Position numbers and translations under genes: made by a program. Positions 52,432 through 64,000 of a stretch of 64,000 nucleotides of DNA are shown here, one piece after another. Origin of the DNA: Casuarius casuarius (lineage: Eukaryota > Chordata > Aves > Casuariiformes > Casuariidae); NCBI GenBank assembly GCA_003342895.1, contig PTFA01000012.1, positions 7,860,252 to 7,924,251 on the forward strand. The letters run 5' to 3'. Positions within the stretch are counted from its first letter, which is position 1; the number at the start of each line of letters is the position of its first letter. The notes under the pieces were generated by a model. It saw nothing but the letters and a program-made list of their open reading frames with translations. It did no database searches and was not told the DNA's origin.

Positions 52432-55400
52432 GTATTTTTGAAATCTTACTCATTGTCATTTCTGATCTAGCATCTACTTTAGCAGCTAGGGAGAAATAAC
52501 TTATTGTAACTTAAATAAAAAATCTGCATGTATAAACAAGGAAAAGAAGTGAGAGAACACTGACCTCAGGAATTTAAATCTAGTAATAGAAACAATAATA
52601 AATGTTACTGGAAAATGTGGAAATTAAACCAATTTCATTCTAATTGTCTGACAGATCCACTTACTCAGTTTTAGGCAGAAGGATTAGCAAACAGTGCATG
52701 ATTGTGCAGAGATTTTACAAAGTAAAGAAACTCACTGTTTATTCCAGAAAGTGTATTTCACTCCATGACTTTTTCATCTACTTTATTTTCTTCTCTTTAT
52801 CCTACTGCTGGCCTTCACCTCTGCTCAGAAGGACACACAAGTAACCATATCTTGATTTGATTCTAGTGCTTTTCTCTACAACTTAAGGATTGCAATGCTA
52901 TGCTACCTGTAATCATCCTCCTTGAAGGCCAGCACTGAAACTTATTCAGCTTCTACTTTGGGGTTAGGTCTCTTAAATCTGTTTTGAAACACATTTCTGT
53001 GATGGTGAGGACACATCTCATTGCAGCACCTGACCTCCATCAGTCATGATTACAAACTAAAAGCTGCAAGTTTTTGTTCTTGACATTTCTTACTCTCCTT
53101 GTAACTGTCATAGGAATGGATTCAAGCTGTGCTGTTCCCAGTTCTCATTACAGGCTTTGTCATGAGAAGATGAGGCATCTGAATATTTAGTTCCTTATTT
53201 ACAGCTCAGCCTCGTTTTTAAACAATCCAGCTATCTGAGTATATGTACAATGACAGCCTAATGAGCTACACTGCATGAGTGCATCATTTACTTCTGAGAA
53301 TAAAGCACCTCACCCCTCTAGTTCCTAACCCCAAATGAGTATCTAAGTGACATTACACAGAATCAGTAGATTTGTTCCTACCTGAAAGATAAGTATGTAT
53401 TTGTATGTCTAAAAGGATCCTGAATAATCAATTAGCTAGATAGGAGAGCCTGTTTGGAAATAGGAGGAATGGCCAGCTAAAACTATTATGGATAATTATA
53501 AATTAACAGGTTTTATTTCTAGAAACTGTAGTCTGCAGATACTTTGAGGCCAGTGCGTGTTATGGGCAAAACTAGAAAACTAAATGAAAACGAAATCTAA
53601 ATTAAATTCTGACTTTTGGTTGTGCTGAAATTTCATGCTATGGAAAACCTGCAGAATAAAGTAAACATTTTCATTTGCAGAAAAAAGCATACTGATTTGG
53701 TTATTTCTTCTATGCAAGATAGAGGAATCTTGCACCTTTTGATCACTCTGGTGTGTGAAGCTATGTCTAGATTGCAGGACAGTGATGAGCCCCACAGTCC
53801 TTGTCCCCTGACTGTTGGAGTCAGGGACCTGGCTACTGTAGCAGTATTCTGGATCTTGGGTGAGGATTTCCTGCTCTTGGAAATGAAGGAGCAGAAGAGA
53901 GAGAACTGTGCACACGAGGGATGTGGTAGCAGGAAAACATTTTCAGGTCTCGCAGGACTCTTCTATCTTCCCTAAGTGTAAGACCACCTCGTTCAGGAGC
54001 TTTTCCTTGGAGTCATGCCCTTCCCTCATGATCAGCTGCTTCCAACCAAGATAACTCATCACACCTGGCCAGCTCTGACCACATTTCCCCTCAGGAACTG
54101 AGACTTGTGAACAGGGAGCTCAGATAATCTTCTTATATTTTTATTTAAAAAAGGAGCAGTAAAGCTTCAGAAATAAATGAACAAACCCCAGTTTATATGC
54201 AGGATAATTTATTCAAAGCTTAACAATTTCTTCTTGTTAATAATTCCTGGCAACCACCTAATCCCGCATTTTCCTATAGTGTCACTTCCTAACCGTTAGT
54301 GTCCTTTTGATATTTGAGCTCTCAGCCTTGGCAAAACAAGGGGGTAACTTTATCCAAAGCCTGGAATTAGCATTGTCACAGCTATTAGCTTGGGTGTTGT
54401 CCCGTTTTACCAGCTGCTTTATCTGGATCTATTGTATGGATTCAGTTGCTAATTTTCTAACAGCTCTGCCAGTAAGCTAAATAAATCATGCAAGAAAAGT
54501 AAATGCCCAAGTACTCCAATATAACTACACAGTAACTAATAACTAGTATATATACAGCATTAATGAATTCTCCACTTACGTGCATCACGTTCCTCGATCC
54601 ACCCCCATAGGAGTTAGGGTACATAGCTGACATCTTCAGCATTTTTATTGGCAAGAAAATGTCTCACTAGATTTGGATTATCTGACATTAAGCATCATGA
54701 GATTTCAACCTGCCCAAGAGCATCTAATCTTTATAGGTTGAAATTCCCTGTTTTATCTGCAGAAGCCTGGAGTTTCAAAACCTGGTTAGCACAAATAGAG
54801 CGTGCCAGTCTCTTGTAGCCAGCAGTACATGGGAGGCCTGTGCAGTTAGCACCACATCCAGCTGCCTCTGAGTCCTTAGCCCGGATAACTATCTCCTGGC
54901 TTGCAGCTGGGCTGACTGAGACCAACTGTTAGCCCTTCTGCAGAAAAAGGCTCAAACTCAGCACTTCTGGATCCAGAGCAAAGCACCCTAACCATTTTGT
55001 CACCAGAGACCATAATTCTAGGAGCTACAGTTAAAAGCAGAATGAAACAACCATAAAAAATGTTTTATTGTCTCAATAAATGGAGCTTCTTTACACTTGA
55101 ACATTTGTCAATAATATTCCAGGATGTTACATTGCATTCGTATGGTCATTTTACAGTGAAAGGATTTGAATATTTGCCAAGAAACCCTTTCTCTTTTGCA
55201 GAATGGAAGCACTATCATTTCAGAACCGAACTTCCATGCAGTTCAGTTTCTTCATGTTAATTTATTCTAAACATACTTAATTACACCACATATCTATTAT
55301 TTGGGTCTTGATGGACTAGATTTGCCATTCAGAAACAGTGTAATATGCCACATCTGTGGAAGTATTCATTGTCTCTACACAGAATATAAACTGAAACTTA

Positions 55401-55948
55401 ACAGAAGTAGTATTCTTAATAGAAAAGATCAGACAAAACAATCATAATCATCCTTTTCTGACCTTAGCATTTTACAGATTTTATCTGAACTCTAAGTCCT
55501 GCTTCCGGACATCTTTTGATCTCATGTAATTCAGGCAATGAAGTCAGAGATAATTCATCAGAACTCTTCATCACAAAGCTGTCAAAGGTGTTTTTGCAGG
55601 TGTAACAGTGGACCCCCCAAAACATATTAGCTATCTGGGCATTTAATCCAAGACTGTTTTGAACTCATTAGCTGTGGATCTCATATAGAAGATTGAATTA
55701 TTTGCATGCAAAACACTAGCTGTCCAAACACATAGAGAGCAGGTCATTTGTTAAACCATAATAATGCAAAAATATAAACCTTTTAATTTAAATACCTATT
55801 CTATGAGCCTTATCTATCCCATCTTTAAATTAATATAATGCCTTTAAAGCGCATGACAGGAATTCTCTCATTGGAATGCAAGTAAGAAGCATTATTGTCT
55901 GAGTCTACCTAATCTTCTTCAGCAAATAATTTTCAATGAATATGGGTT

Positions 55949-55976
55949 AAAAAAAAGAAAAAAAGAAAAAAAAAAG
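55949..55976. repeat. A-rich low-complexity tract
   Basis: An A run broken by two single G residues. Confidence 0.85.
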
Positions 55977-56144
55977 GATTCTGCAGCTGACAATAAAGAA
56001 AACCATATCAGATTTGTTGCAATTCCCAATGTCTGTCTATTCATGATAGGGCTATATTTACATACTTGTTACAGTAAATGGATTTGTGAAATGTTAGTTA
56101 GGGCGTTCTTTAGCTAGTAAAGACTGTTTATCCACATTGATGTT

Positions 56145-56395
56145 ATAAGATGATCCCCACGGAGCTAACTAAAAATGTATTGTTTCTCAGCGTGATGCAG
56201 TACCTTCTGATGGGCCTTCCCATGTCCCACACAGCAGGTGTGAAAACATAAATCACCTCCTGCAAATACCAAATAGAGTCTCTGTATTCCTCCTCAGCTG
56301 CTGAGCTGCAGCTAATCACCTCACTGGTTATTCTGCCTTCATCAGCTGCGTTATCTGGGTTCTGAAAGTTTGCTTTAGACCGCACATCTTCTCTA
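56145..56395. promoter_or_regulatory. Possible conserved non-coding element with a T-box site
   Basis: A balanced-composition block containing AGGTGTGA at 56236-56243, a perfect T-box half site, beside CCCACACAG, a RUNX-like sequence on the other strand, and several CAGCTG E-boxes near 56290-56350. An 80-codon minus frame also crosses it (56385-56143, including EEEYRDSIWYLQEV) but lacks paired splice sites. Enhancer is the likelier reading; support is motif-level only. Confidence 0.2.
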
Positions 56396-58799
56396 TCAAA
56401 ATAGCCCTATTTTTCTCCGAGATTCTTTCTGTTATAACTGAAAAAGGTTCCCATATGATAGGGACCAGGTCTTGACTCCTAAGTTTCTCAGAATTAGTCT
56501 AGCCTTTGGGGGTTTTCAAATAGCAACGAGGCCATCTCAAAGTGTCACATAGGAACTTGTGCAAATATCCCTGGCGTAACCAATATCGTTTATTAAAACT
56601 GATCCCAATCACTTTCAATTATATGTCTCAGGAATCCATCTAAATAGAAGATTGGAATTCTTTATTCTCATTTGTTTCTCATTCTTGAGCAGTTTGAAAT
56701 GCTTGATTTTCTATTAAAAACAGGGCAGTGACCAGTGAAAACATCTGGGAGTACTTTCACAAATCTAATTCTCTTAGGTTGTTTTACTAATATCCAGTCA
56801 ATTAGGAAGTGGTAGATCTTTTTCATAATGAAATTCAACAGAATCATTTACAAGCTGCTATAGTCCCAAATTTCGTTCTTAAAACTAAGCCTGAAGAATC
56901 CAATTAATATCAGCTCCCTAAAATAATTAGCTCAACCTTAAAAATAAGTGGCTGAAATTGATCAAAACTCCTCAGCTGTTGGAATTCAATGTTAATTTGG
57001 TAAAGGACATTTAGCAGGAATTTGCTAGAGAGAGGGAGGTCATGTCAGAATTTCCTTGCATTCTCTGAAATGGTATTCAAAGGAAAAGTATTAATTCTAT
57101 GTTGCAAAGAAAATGAAGGGTCTATTTCCTAGCAATTCCTGCTGAATGCATTATCACGTTTCCAGCAGTAAGTAACGGTAATTAATATCCGACATTTGCC
57201 ACCTGAAGAATTCCTTGGACCATCACCAGTCTTGGAGCTTCTTTGGCTCTTACAGTCAGAGCTGCACTGGAGCAGGAACTAAATTTTGAACTGTGCAAGC
57301 AGGAACAGCAGGAAGCCCTATAGCCATGAGGCCCCGTGTTAATCCGTGTTCCTGTGACAGAAACCACTGTTACCAAGCCATGTTCCTCCTGTGATTGAAT
57401 TTTTGACCATACGCTTATTCACTAGAGGAGGTTGTAAGAGCACATGTATCCACATGAACTAATGCCTTACGCAGCACCATCAACAGCGCTTTCAAGGCGT
57501 GTTTGCTCCCTACATGCTTTAAGGAAATACAGCTGTAGTGAGACGCTCTCTACTGAAAGAGAGATGAAAAGACCACATAGATAGCAAAGAGAAGGTGAAG
57601 ATTTTCTAGACACATCCTCAATCTTTCTTCTTCAGCATGATATTATAGGATGGTACTATAGAAAGATATTGTCTGGTCCTTTGTAAACTGGAATCACTTG
57701 CCCCGAGGCAATCTCATATTATATGAAGGTTTCATTTACGGGTAGTTTTAGAAATGATCAGACACTTCAAGATGCAGTAGATTGTTATATATTGCAACAG
57801 GTTATACGTTGCTACTACAGCAAATAACCATTTATAAGATGTTTTAATGATGTTCTCACTATCAGCGTCAATACATGTAATTCATGCTTCTTATTTATAT
57901 ACCCTTCATAAATCAAATCGCAAATTAAAGACTGATCACTGAAACCTCTGAATCACCTGTTTGGCAACATAGTTATTCTTAGACTAAGAGGACTGCAGAA
58001 TAGAAAGGTGCAAGGTATTCTCTCTCATGTAGGCTTCATCTTTTCTTATTAATTTTAAGTTAAAAAATTGACAGGACTAGTCATGATAACTGCCAAAGAC
58101 TGGACTTTAAGATACCAGTAGGAAGGCAGGGAGAACAGGAAATTTTTCTTCAGAATAAAAAGCTTTCACAAGTGAGGAGAAGGAAAATAATATTTGTCCT
58201 GAAAAAAAATCTTCTCTTCCTTACCCTTCCCCCCACCCCCCAAGGAAAAGCAGTGGAAGCAGCTCCTTGAAAAATGAGGATTTGATTCTGTGATGCCAGG
58301 AGAGGATCTGAGAAGAGGCTTGGTTTGTATGAAACATCCAAAATACAGATTCTCATCTGAGACTTATCCAGATTACATTTATCAGGAGATGTGACAATAA
58401 TAGAAACAAACCTCGCATTTTTCAAAACTATCTAAATTCTCAAGGGATGGTAAGTTTTAGACACAGCAGTTTGTTCTTACAAAGTAGGCTTTCTGCCCTT
58501 GAAATGAGAGAGAAAAGAAAGAAAATAACTATTAAGCTGTTAGGGAAGTCAGGGATAAAGTTCATTACCATCAGCTTTAAAATGTATTAGAATGAAAATA
58601 CGGCTGTGGCAGTCAAAAAAAAAAAAGGACAAAAAAAGGACATTCAAAATGCTTTCATGTTTTTAAAGGAAAAATCATAGGTGAAGAATTAAATGGATCT
58701 ACTGAATTAGTCACTTTTGTAGAAAAAAAAGTGGCAAAGCTCTAAAGCTCTAGGTATTACTCCTCTGTTAAATGAATAATTTTCAAAGACAGGATTCCT
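56396..58799. other. Non-coding sequence, no gene seen
   Basis: Ordinary AT-rich sequence with a C-rich run at 58229-58241 and an A-run pair (AAAAAAAGGAC twice) at about 58615-58640. No gene was supported. Confidence 0.55.
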
Positions 58800-58817
58800 G
58801 TGGTTTTTTTCCTCCAG

Positions 58818-59246
58818 TACATCAGAACAAGAAACCTCCAGAACCCGTGGACAGGTAACATTAAGGTGGCTATAAATCAAAGACCATCATCCTCTACACA
58901 CTGTTTGATACCAGCTTTTCCCAGAACCACAGAAGCTATTGCGAAGCTACGACATGCAGCTGTATGCACGGCACCTTGTTATGTAGCAGGGCAGGCAAAC
59001 CCTCCCTGTGGAGGGAGCATCCTTTCTACAAACACTGTTGAGAGACCGTGTGAGAGCGAAAGGGCCAAGACAAAGGCAAGGAAACCAGAAACTTTATTAA
59101 AATTGTATTCTGATGACAGTTTGTCCAAACTGTTCCAGACACTCTCAGAAAATGCTAGGCTAAGGGTAATTTCCCTGGATGGACAAGGATCTATAAAGGA
59201 CAGAAATGGGTTGTCACCAGTGAGTTGTTCCAGACTAATCCACTGA
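58818..59246 (+). other. Longest open frame of the window behind a strong acceptor; unproven exon
   Basis: A textbook acceptor (T run, then CCTCCAG at 58811-58817) is followed by a frame open to a TGA at 59244-59246, about 143 codons. No AATAAA signal follows closely, so a terminal exon is not well supported. A CAG/GTAACA donor after only 37 bases (58854) offers a mini-exon alternative. The frame is basic and Ser/Thr/Ala-rich, with the C-terminal part reading KPETLLKLYSDDSLSKLF. I recognise no domain. Confidence 0.25.
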
Positions 59247-59330
59247 CAATGAAAGGACTTGAACTGCAGTTTGCATGAAACAAAGAATAGAATTGCTTAA
59301 GTAATTAAGAGAATTTTACTGAACAGTAAA

Positions 59331-59770
59331 TTGAAAGAAAATGAAAATTACCACGTGGTTGGTACGCAAAGTGAGGGGTGCGTTCATTCTCTTCGAGACG
59401 TAGTAATTGTTAAAGAGAGTACCAGTGGCCTGAGAGAGGTATGCATAACTTCCAATTTAATGGAGCTACGTCTCCGAACAACGTCAGCTGGGGACAAAAA
59501 TGTGTTCCTATCCTCATCCATCTCCAATATTTCTTTAAATATAAAAACTACGCTCTGATTTTGTTTTCTTTTTGGCATTCTGGGTCGGGGTCGTGTGGGC
59601 GGTGACCGGGGTGAGGCACAGCCCCGCGATGGAGGGCAGGGCCATGGGATGGGGTTGCTGGCGTGCCTGACTGTGAGGCATTTGCTACTCTTGCGTTAAT
59701 GTCACTGTGGTCTGGGGATGTTTGGGTCTGCGGATGGTTTAATGATTCACCTTTCACGAAAGCGCTTAGA
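59331..59770. promoter_or_regulatory. CpG-rich islet
   Basis: The most CpG-dense part of the window, with about twenty CpGs by eye. It starts with a palindromic E-box CCACGTGG at 59351-59358 and includes a GC-rich core at 59582-59660 with GGTCGTGTGGGCGG and CCCCGCGATGG. A 75-codon plus frame (59331-59558) and a 69-codon minus frame (59757-59548) occupy different halves. No TATA box is seen. It could be a CpG-island promoter of a non-coding transcript, an enhancer, or a younger insertion with CpGs not yet decayed. Confidence 0.3.
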
Positions 59771-62700
59771 AAAAATGCAATACTGGCAGCAGGTGGTTAA
59801 CACATTTTTAAAGTTTCCCATAAAAGTCTGATACTTAGAAGCAGGGTGGAGTCATTTACAAAATGCAAGATGAGTAATCTAACCTTTGCTTTCCATGTTA
59901 TCCAAAATTTACTTCACAGCTGTAACCAAGACACTATGCATTTATTTTCAGATATCTAGTGAATCCCAAAATTTTAAATCCCTTTTCGTCTAAAGCATAT
60001 GAGCGGCCCCAGGGAAGAGGCAGGAAGCCATATTCCTAAAGCTAAGAAATTTCATCAAAGGCTGGAGAACTCATTTAAGCTATACCTTCAATTTAGTAGC
60101 AAGATTTGAAAGATGAACTTTTACAGGCTCTTATTGCATAAGGTTAGAAGACATTCACAGTTTTAATTTTCATTTAAAGAAGCAGAGTAAATTAGCTAAC
60201 GCACACATCTCTCTCTGTATTATTTCAGCTTGCTCAGTCAGTTATTTATACATGTGTATTGCAATGTAGACATATTCTTAGCTTATTCCTTATCTATTCC
60301 TAGACTTAAACTATAATTTTTGGTTCCAGAAGGATTTTTCAGAATCTTTCTCAGCTTCCACCTTTGAAAATCTTGCCCTGTACAGCCTTTGGGAACACCT
60401 TTGAGATCTGACCCTGAGGGGAAAGAGAGACGTTTCATCTTGGCTTTGCAATTAGATTACGCTACCTGCCGAGATATGGACAAGGAAATTGGAAAATACC
60501 AAGATTTTTAGTCTCATACTACTAAAGAGTGGTTACTTTTTGTTTGTCATGTTTGAAGACAAACCTCAGACTGCAATAGCTACCGGCATGTCTAGTGGTG
60601 TTAATTGCATATGATTCAATGTAGTATTCCAAAATCACAGATTATTTTCAACTAGTGATTACAGAAGCTGCATGGAGTGTGGCACATATGGTAAAAAGAA
60701 GTATAATTGATTATATTTTTCAGGAAAAATAATATTCCTGTATGCATTATCTTTGCAATTAAATAATGCAGATCCTGAAAGAAGTTATCTATTTGACTTT
60801 GCTATAAAAAGCCAACTCCCTTCTAAAGACTGTATCATTTTATTTGTATTAATTTTTCTTCTCCTCCTCTCTTGAATTAACAGGGATAAAACATAACTAG
60901 GAAAAATCATCAAAAATAGTAGAGATGTAAAAACCCCCAACCCCCGAAGGCTGTTTTGAAAGAGATAGGTGTTTTTCTCCATAGAAAATATTTTTTTAAA
61001 AGGTAAACAAATCACTGTCATTCATTTGATTATTTTTGCAAAAATAAAATCAAATACATGTTGCAAAAATACTTGATAAATATTACTTAAAAGATATTGA
61101 AAAAACAATTGGATGGATCCTCATAGCTGTCACCTGAACAATATTTGCACTACTAACAAATTGTTTGATTTATTTGGTTTTTATCCAGTGGCGAGAAAAA
61201 TCCCAGTAGGGGGGGAGCCCAGATTGGATAACTGGATCCAATTTTCTCTATAATAAAGTTCAAATTTGGATCTGAATCCAAACCACAGTACTCTCTGTGT
61301 AAAAGTGATCTAATCTTGGTTATCAGACCCCTTCACATACTGATACATTCATACCTGGATCCGAGATTTGTGCTTTTGAATTAAAACTGGAGAATTTTTT
61401 TTTCTCTGCCCTTTACTTCTTAAGCACAGAAAAACTATGTTGCCTTTACTTGGCATACTGAGCTGTAAAATAATGATTCTGTAATACTGTTTTGACCAAT
61501 ACACAGTATACTTACTGACTAACTATCAAATCAGTATTCAGAAATATGAGCCAGTTTCAATGTTTTAGTCAATCTTATAATCCCTCCTCCAAGCCATAAC
61601 TCTGTAACCTCCTAAATTCTAGGTAATAGAGAACCAGATTCCTTCTTGTTTTCGACAAATTTATAGGATTATGGGGTAAAGGGCTTGAAACGTTCACGTC
61701 GGTCTCTGTGCCAAGTCAGGTGATAGTTTCCTAGTAACCCTGATTATTACCTTCCCCATACACATTGTAAGATGGGAAACTTAGGTGTTGTACAGGCTTC
61801 CCTTTCCATAGGGGACCAGCGTGTCCCTGGGCAAACTGCTGGCGAGGGGGTCAGAGAATCATCTGCCAGTGCCTGCCACTGCTTCCCAAAAACAGCCTCT
61901 GCCGTGAGCAGATGCATCTGCCAGCTCAGCACGGAGATTGATGGTCAGAGATAGTGAGGTGAAACAACACAAAACTCCTAATTTGATAAACTTGTTTTTT
62001 CTTCCTGGAATTTTCATGCTTTCAGTATACTCTGTCTATTATATTGTTGTAGTGTGGCAACATATCAATATAGTCTTGGTTCAATGTTTCTGTTTTGTAA
62101 TGGGGTGGGAGTACAATTTTTGGTCCTTATGATGTGTTTTTCAAAATATCCTTCTCTTCTTAATTGTGGTGCTGTCAAAATGCGTTTTTTTTCCAATCTC
62201 GGTATAAAACAGTAAATCACTGGAACTGTAGGTCTAGTACCAGGTGCTTTGTTGTTTCTCATTTTCAGAGATGCTGTCTACCTTTTCATTGTTATATATT
62301 AAAAAAAAAAATACTAGTCTCCTCCTTTTCCATCTGTTAAATGTTTTCCAGCCAGTAGTTGGTATTATTTTGCAATTTCAGGATTAATATATCTCCCAAA
62401 GACAGTATCCTTTCCAGTTCTTCATAATACTCTCTTGGCATGTGACAAGGTTTCCATTACAGGTTTTAGTAGGCTGAAAACTTGCCATCATATGTTTTCC
62501 CTTTTATCCTTCTAACAATGGATAAACTGTTTTGCTGCCTTTTCTTTCTTCGAACCCAAAGTAATTCATTGCACAGTAAAATATTTGTGACTTTGCTTTT
62601 ACATATTCACATGTAGGCCAAAGCTTGGATACTTTCACGATTCTATTTTATCTGTTAGAAACACTCTGTTTCTTATCACCGCTGCAGCACCTGAGCTTTC

Positions 62701-64000
62701 TCAGGTTTTTATCTGAGATCTAAATTTTAAGTTTCACATTTTTAGTATCATTTTCTTGCATCTATTTTTTTATATTTCATTCTCATGTCACCTAATAAAA
62801 TTACATAATTATTTAGTAGTAATGATTTAGTTTTTCAGGTTCTGTTTGAAGCCATCTCAGCTTCATCAAGAGTATATGGTAACTGCATCTAGATGACAGC
62901 GAGCACTTTGGTTTCATTTTCTATGCTTTTGAGATGCTTACTTAATTTTTCATTTCTTCTCTGTTTTGTAGGGGAGAAACAGAAGTACATATTGCATTAG
63001 CATTTAACTATGTACAACCATTTTAGTCAAATTACTTTTTTCTCTCTTTTTTCTAGCCTTGATTGCCTGTCACAGTAATTTGATGTGATTTGCTGAGATT
63101 TTAATGATTCTATTTGTTTAGAGATGTGTAAGTGAATTCATACAGGCTCAAGTGTTAAAATTTGCCATTTAAGATGGTTAAATGAAAACGGAAATCCTGT
63201 CTTGCACAATTCTATATTGATCGAAACTAGTATATATTCTTGACTTCAATAGAAAGTGCATTGAATAGAAAGTGCACTGTTGAGGGACTGTGTTATGGCT
63301 GAATGAAATTCTACTTTCATGAAATATTATAATGATGCTGATCATCTTGCATGAATTTCACTGAGACCTTTAATCTTGCCTGCTATACACCTACATATAG
63401 CTAATGGAAAAGTAAGTACCTTATTCTTGCTTTGTTTCCTACAAAGTGGATACAAACCAAACCAGTGTTTTATGAAACTGTATGTTCTGCGCTGTTTGGA
63501 AATTTAGATGAGAAATTCAGGGGGTAGTGGGATTGCAGTTTTCCTGTACTTTTTTCACCTGTTGAAATTCTGAGCCAAGTTATTTGCCAAGGAATCCCAT
63601 TTTCTACATGAATTCCTTCAGAAGCATGTATGAAAAAAGTGATTAGCTCCGTCCTTAAGTAGAAGTTTATAAATGAATTTCTTTTGAGGGGGGACATTTT
63701 TCACAATGGACACGTTTCCTGTTTTTTATATAAAACCAAAAGAAAAAATAGTCGTTCTCTGAATGTGCACAAATTTGTTATTCCTTTCAAGTCTGTGACT
63801 TTGTTTTCTTTTTTGTTTAGAAATATTATTATTCCAGAAATGAAAGGAATGAAAATAGAAATTCAGACTAAACTTGTGTTTCTGTATGAAATCTGTGTTA
63901 TTTTACTTAAGACATACACTATGTGCCAAATGTAGTTAATCATGAAATATTGTTTTGGAAGCTCTTAATGGTATATTTTCATTCCCTGATAATATCAGCA
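59771..64000. other. AT-rich non-coding sequence, no gene seen
   Basis: No exon, RNA gene or mobile element was recognised. The tract at 61770-61950 is GC-richer and has frames on both strands with no recognisable product. A poly-A run near 62299-62310 has no upstream retrocopy. Confidence 0.55.
63248..63279. repeat. Tandem duplication, 16-bp unit x2
   Basis: AATAGAAAGTGCATTG at 63248-63263 is followed directly by AATAGAAAGTGCACTG, one mismatch. Confidence 0.9.

Larger units (their letters stand above)
51721..56140. other. Non-coding sequence, no gene seen
   Basis: A 119-codon plus frame (53616-53975) and a 111-codon minus frame (53915-53580) overlap and neither is recognisable. There is an AAAT array at 52.4 kb and an A-rich run at 55.95 kb. 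A perfect 12-base palindrome TTTGCATGCAAA lies at 55701-55712. Confidence 0.5.

Noticed and set aside
53580..53975. Overlapping 119-codon plus and 111-codon minus frames
   Set aside because: Same ground on opposite strands, no recognisable product; length is within chance expectation for a window of this size.
1..64000. tRNA, rRNA, operon, phage or defence-type systems
   Set aside because: No cloverleaf-compatible tRNA boxes, rRNA-like sequence or prokaryotic gene layout was found; the CR1 remnants and composition show a vertebrate desert.
1..64000. Endogenous retroviral proviruses or LTR pairs
   Set aside because: No paired long terminal repeats, primer-binding site or retroviral gene signature could be recognised; the 442-base duplication lacks TG...CA ends.

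Overview
This is AT-rich vertebrate nuclear DNA from a gene-poor stretch, either intergenic or inside a very large intron. The best taxonomic clue is two or three decayed CR1-type LINE remnants (27.2-27.4 kb, 32.8-33.2 kb and 34.3-34.65 kb). CR1 is the dominant retrotransposon of birds and other sauropsids. Recognisable repeats are sparse, there are no primate- or rodent-type SINEs, and the sequence contains many short A/T runs. I infer a bird, or less likely another reptile, from a draft assembly, because there is one 50-N gap at 31735-31784 and a lone N at 38270. No bacterial or phage gene organisation is present.

Layout. The first 150 bases hold the best candidate exon: polypyrimidine-AG acceptor, 120-nt GA-rich body, GTGAGT donor and one open frame. 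From there to about 27 kb is largely featureless desert. It is interrupted by a somewhat GC-richer block at 4.2-6.5 kb with an unidentified decayed reading frame on the minus strand, a CpG cluster at 16.2-16.5 kb, a purine-rich tract at 24.5-24.8 kb, and a few quiet blocks that look like conserved non-coding (enhancer-type) sequence (18.9, 20.6 and 23.0 kb). A CR1 3' end lies at 27.2-27.4 kb with a GC-rich patch just behind it.

Between 32.8 and 34.65 kb is a composite of old LINE sequence: a CR1 reverse-transcriptase remnant, a pyrimidine-rich segment that may be an L2/L3-like LINE tail, and a CR1 3' terminus, all on the plus strand. At 37.2-38.0 kb two diverged direct copies of one segment lie exactly 442 bases apart.

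From 45 kb on the desert continues, with several isolated CpG-rich islets (45.0-45.4, 48.0-48.25, 51.2-51.7 and 59.3-59.8 kb). Some carry short open frames with plausible splice signals. None gives a protein that I recognise.

I find no gene whose product can be named, no operon, no CRISPR array and no tRNA or rRNA. The short ORFs are what chance gives in AT-rich DNA of this length. Exons and regulatory blocks listed here are hypotheses with low confidence; the CR1 calls, low-complexity tracts, local duplications and gap are the firm part.
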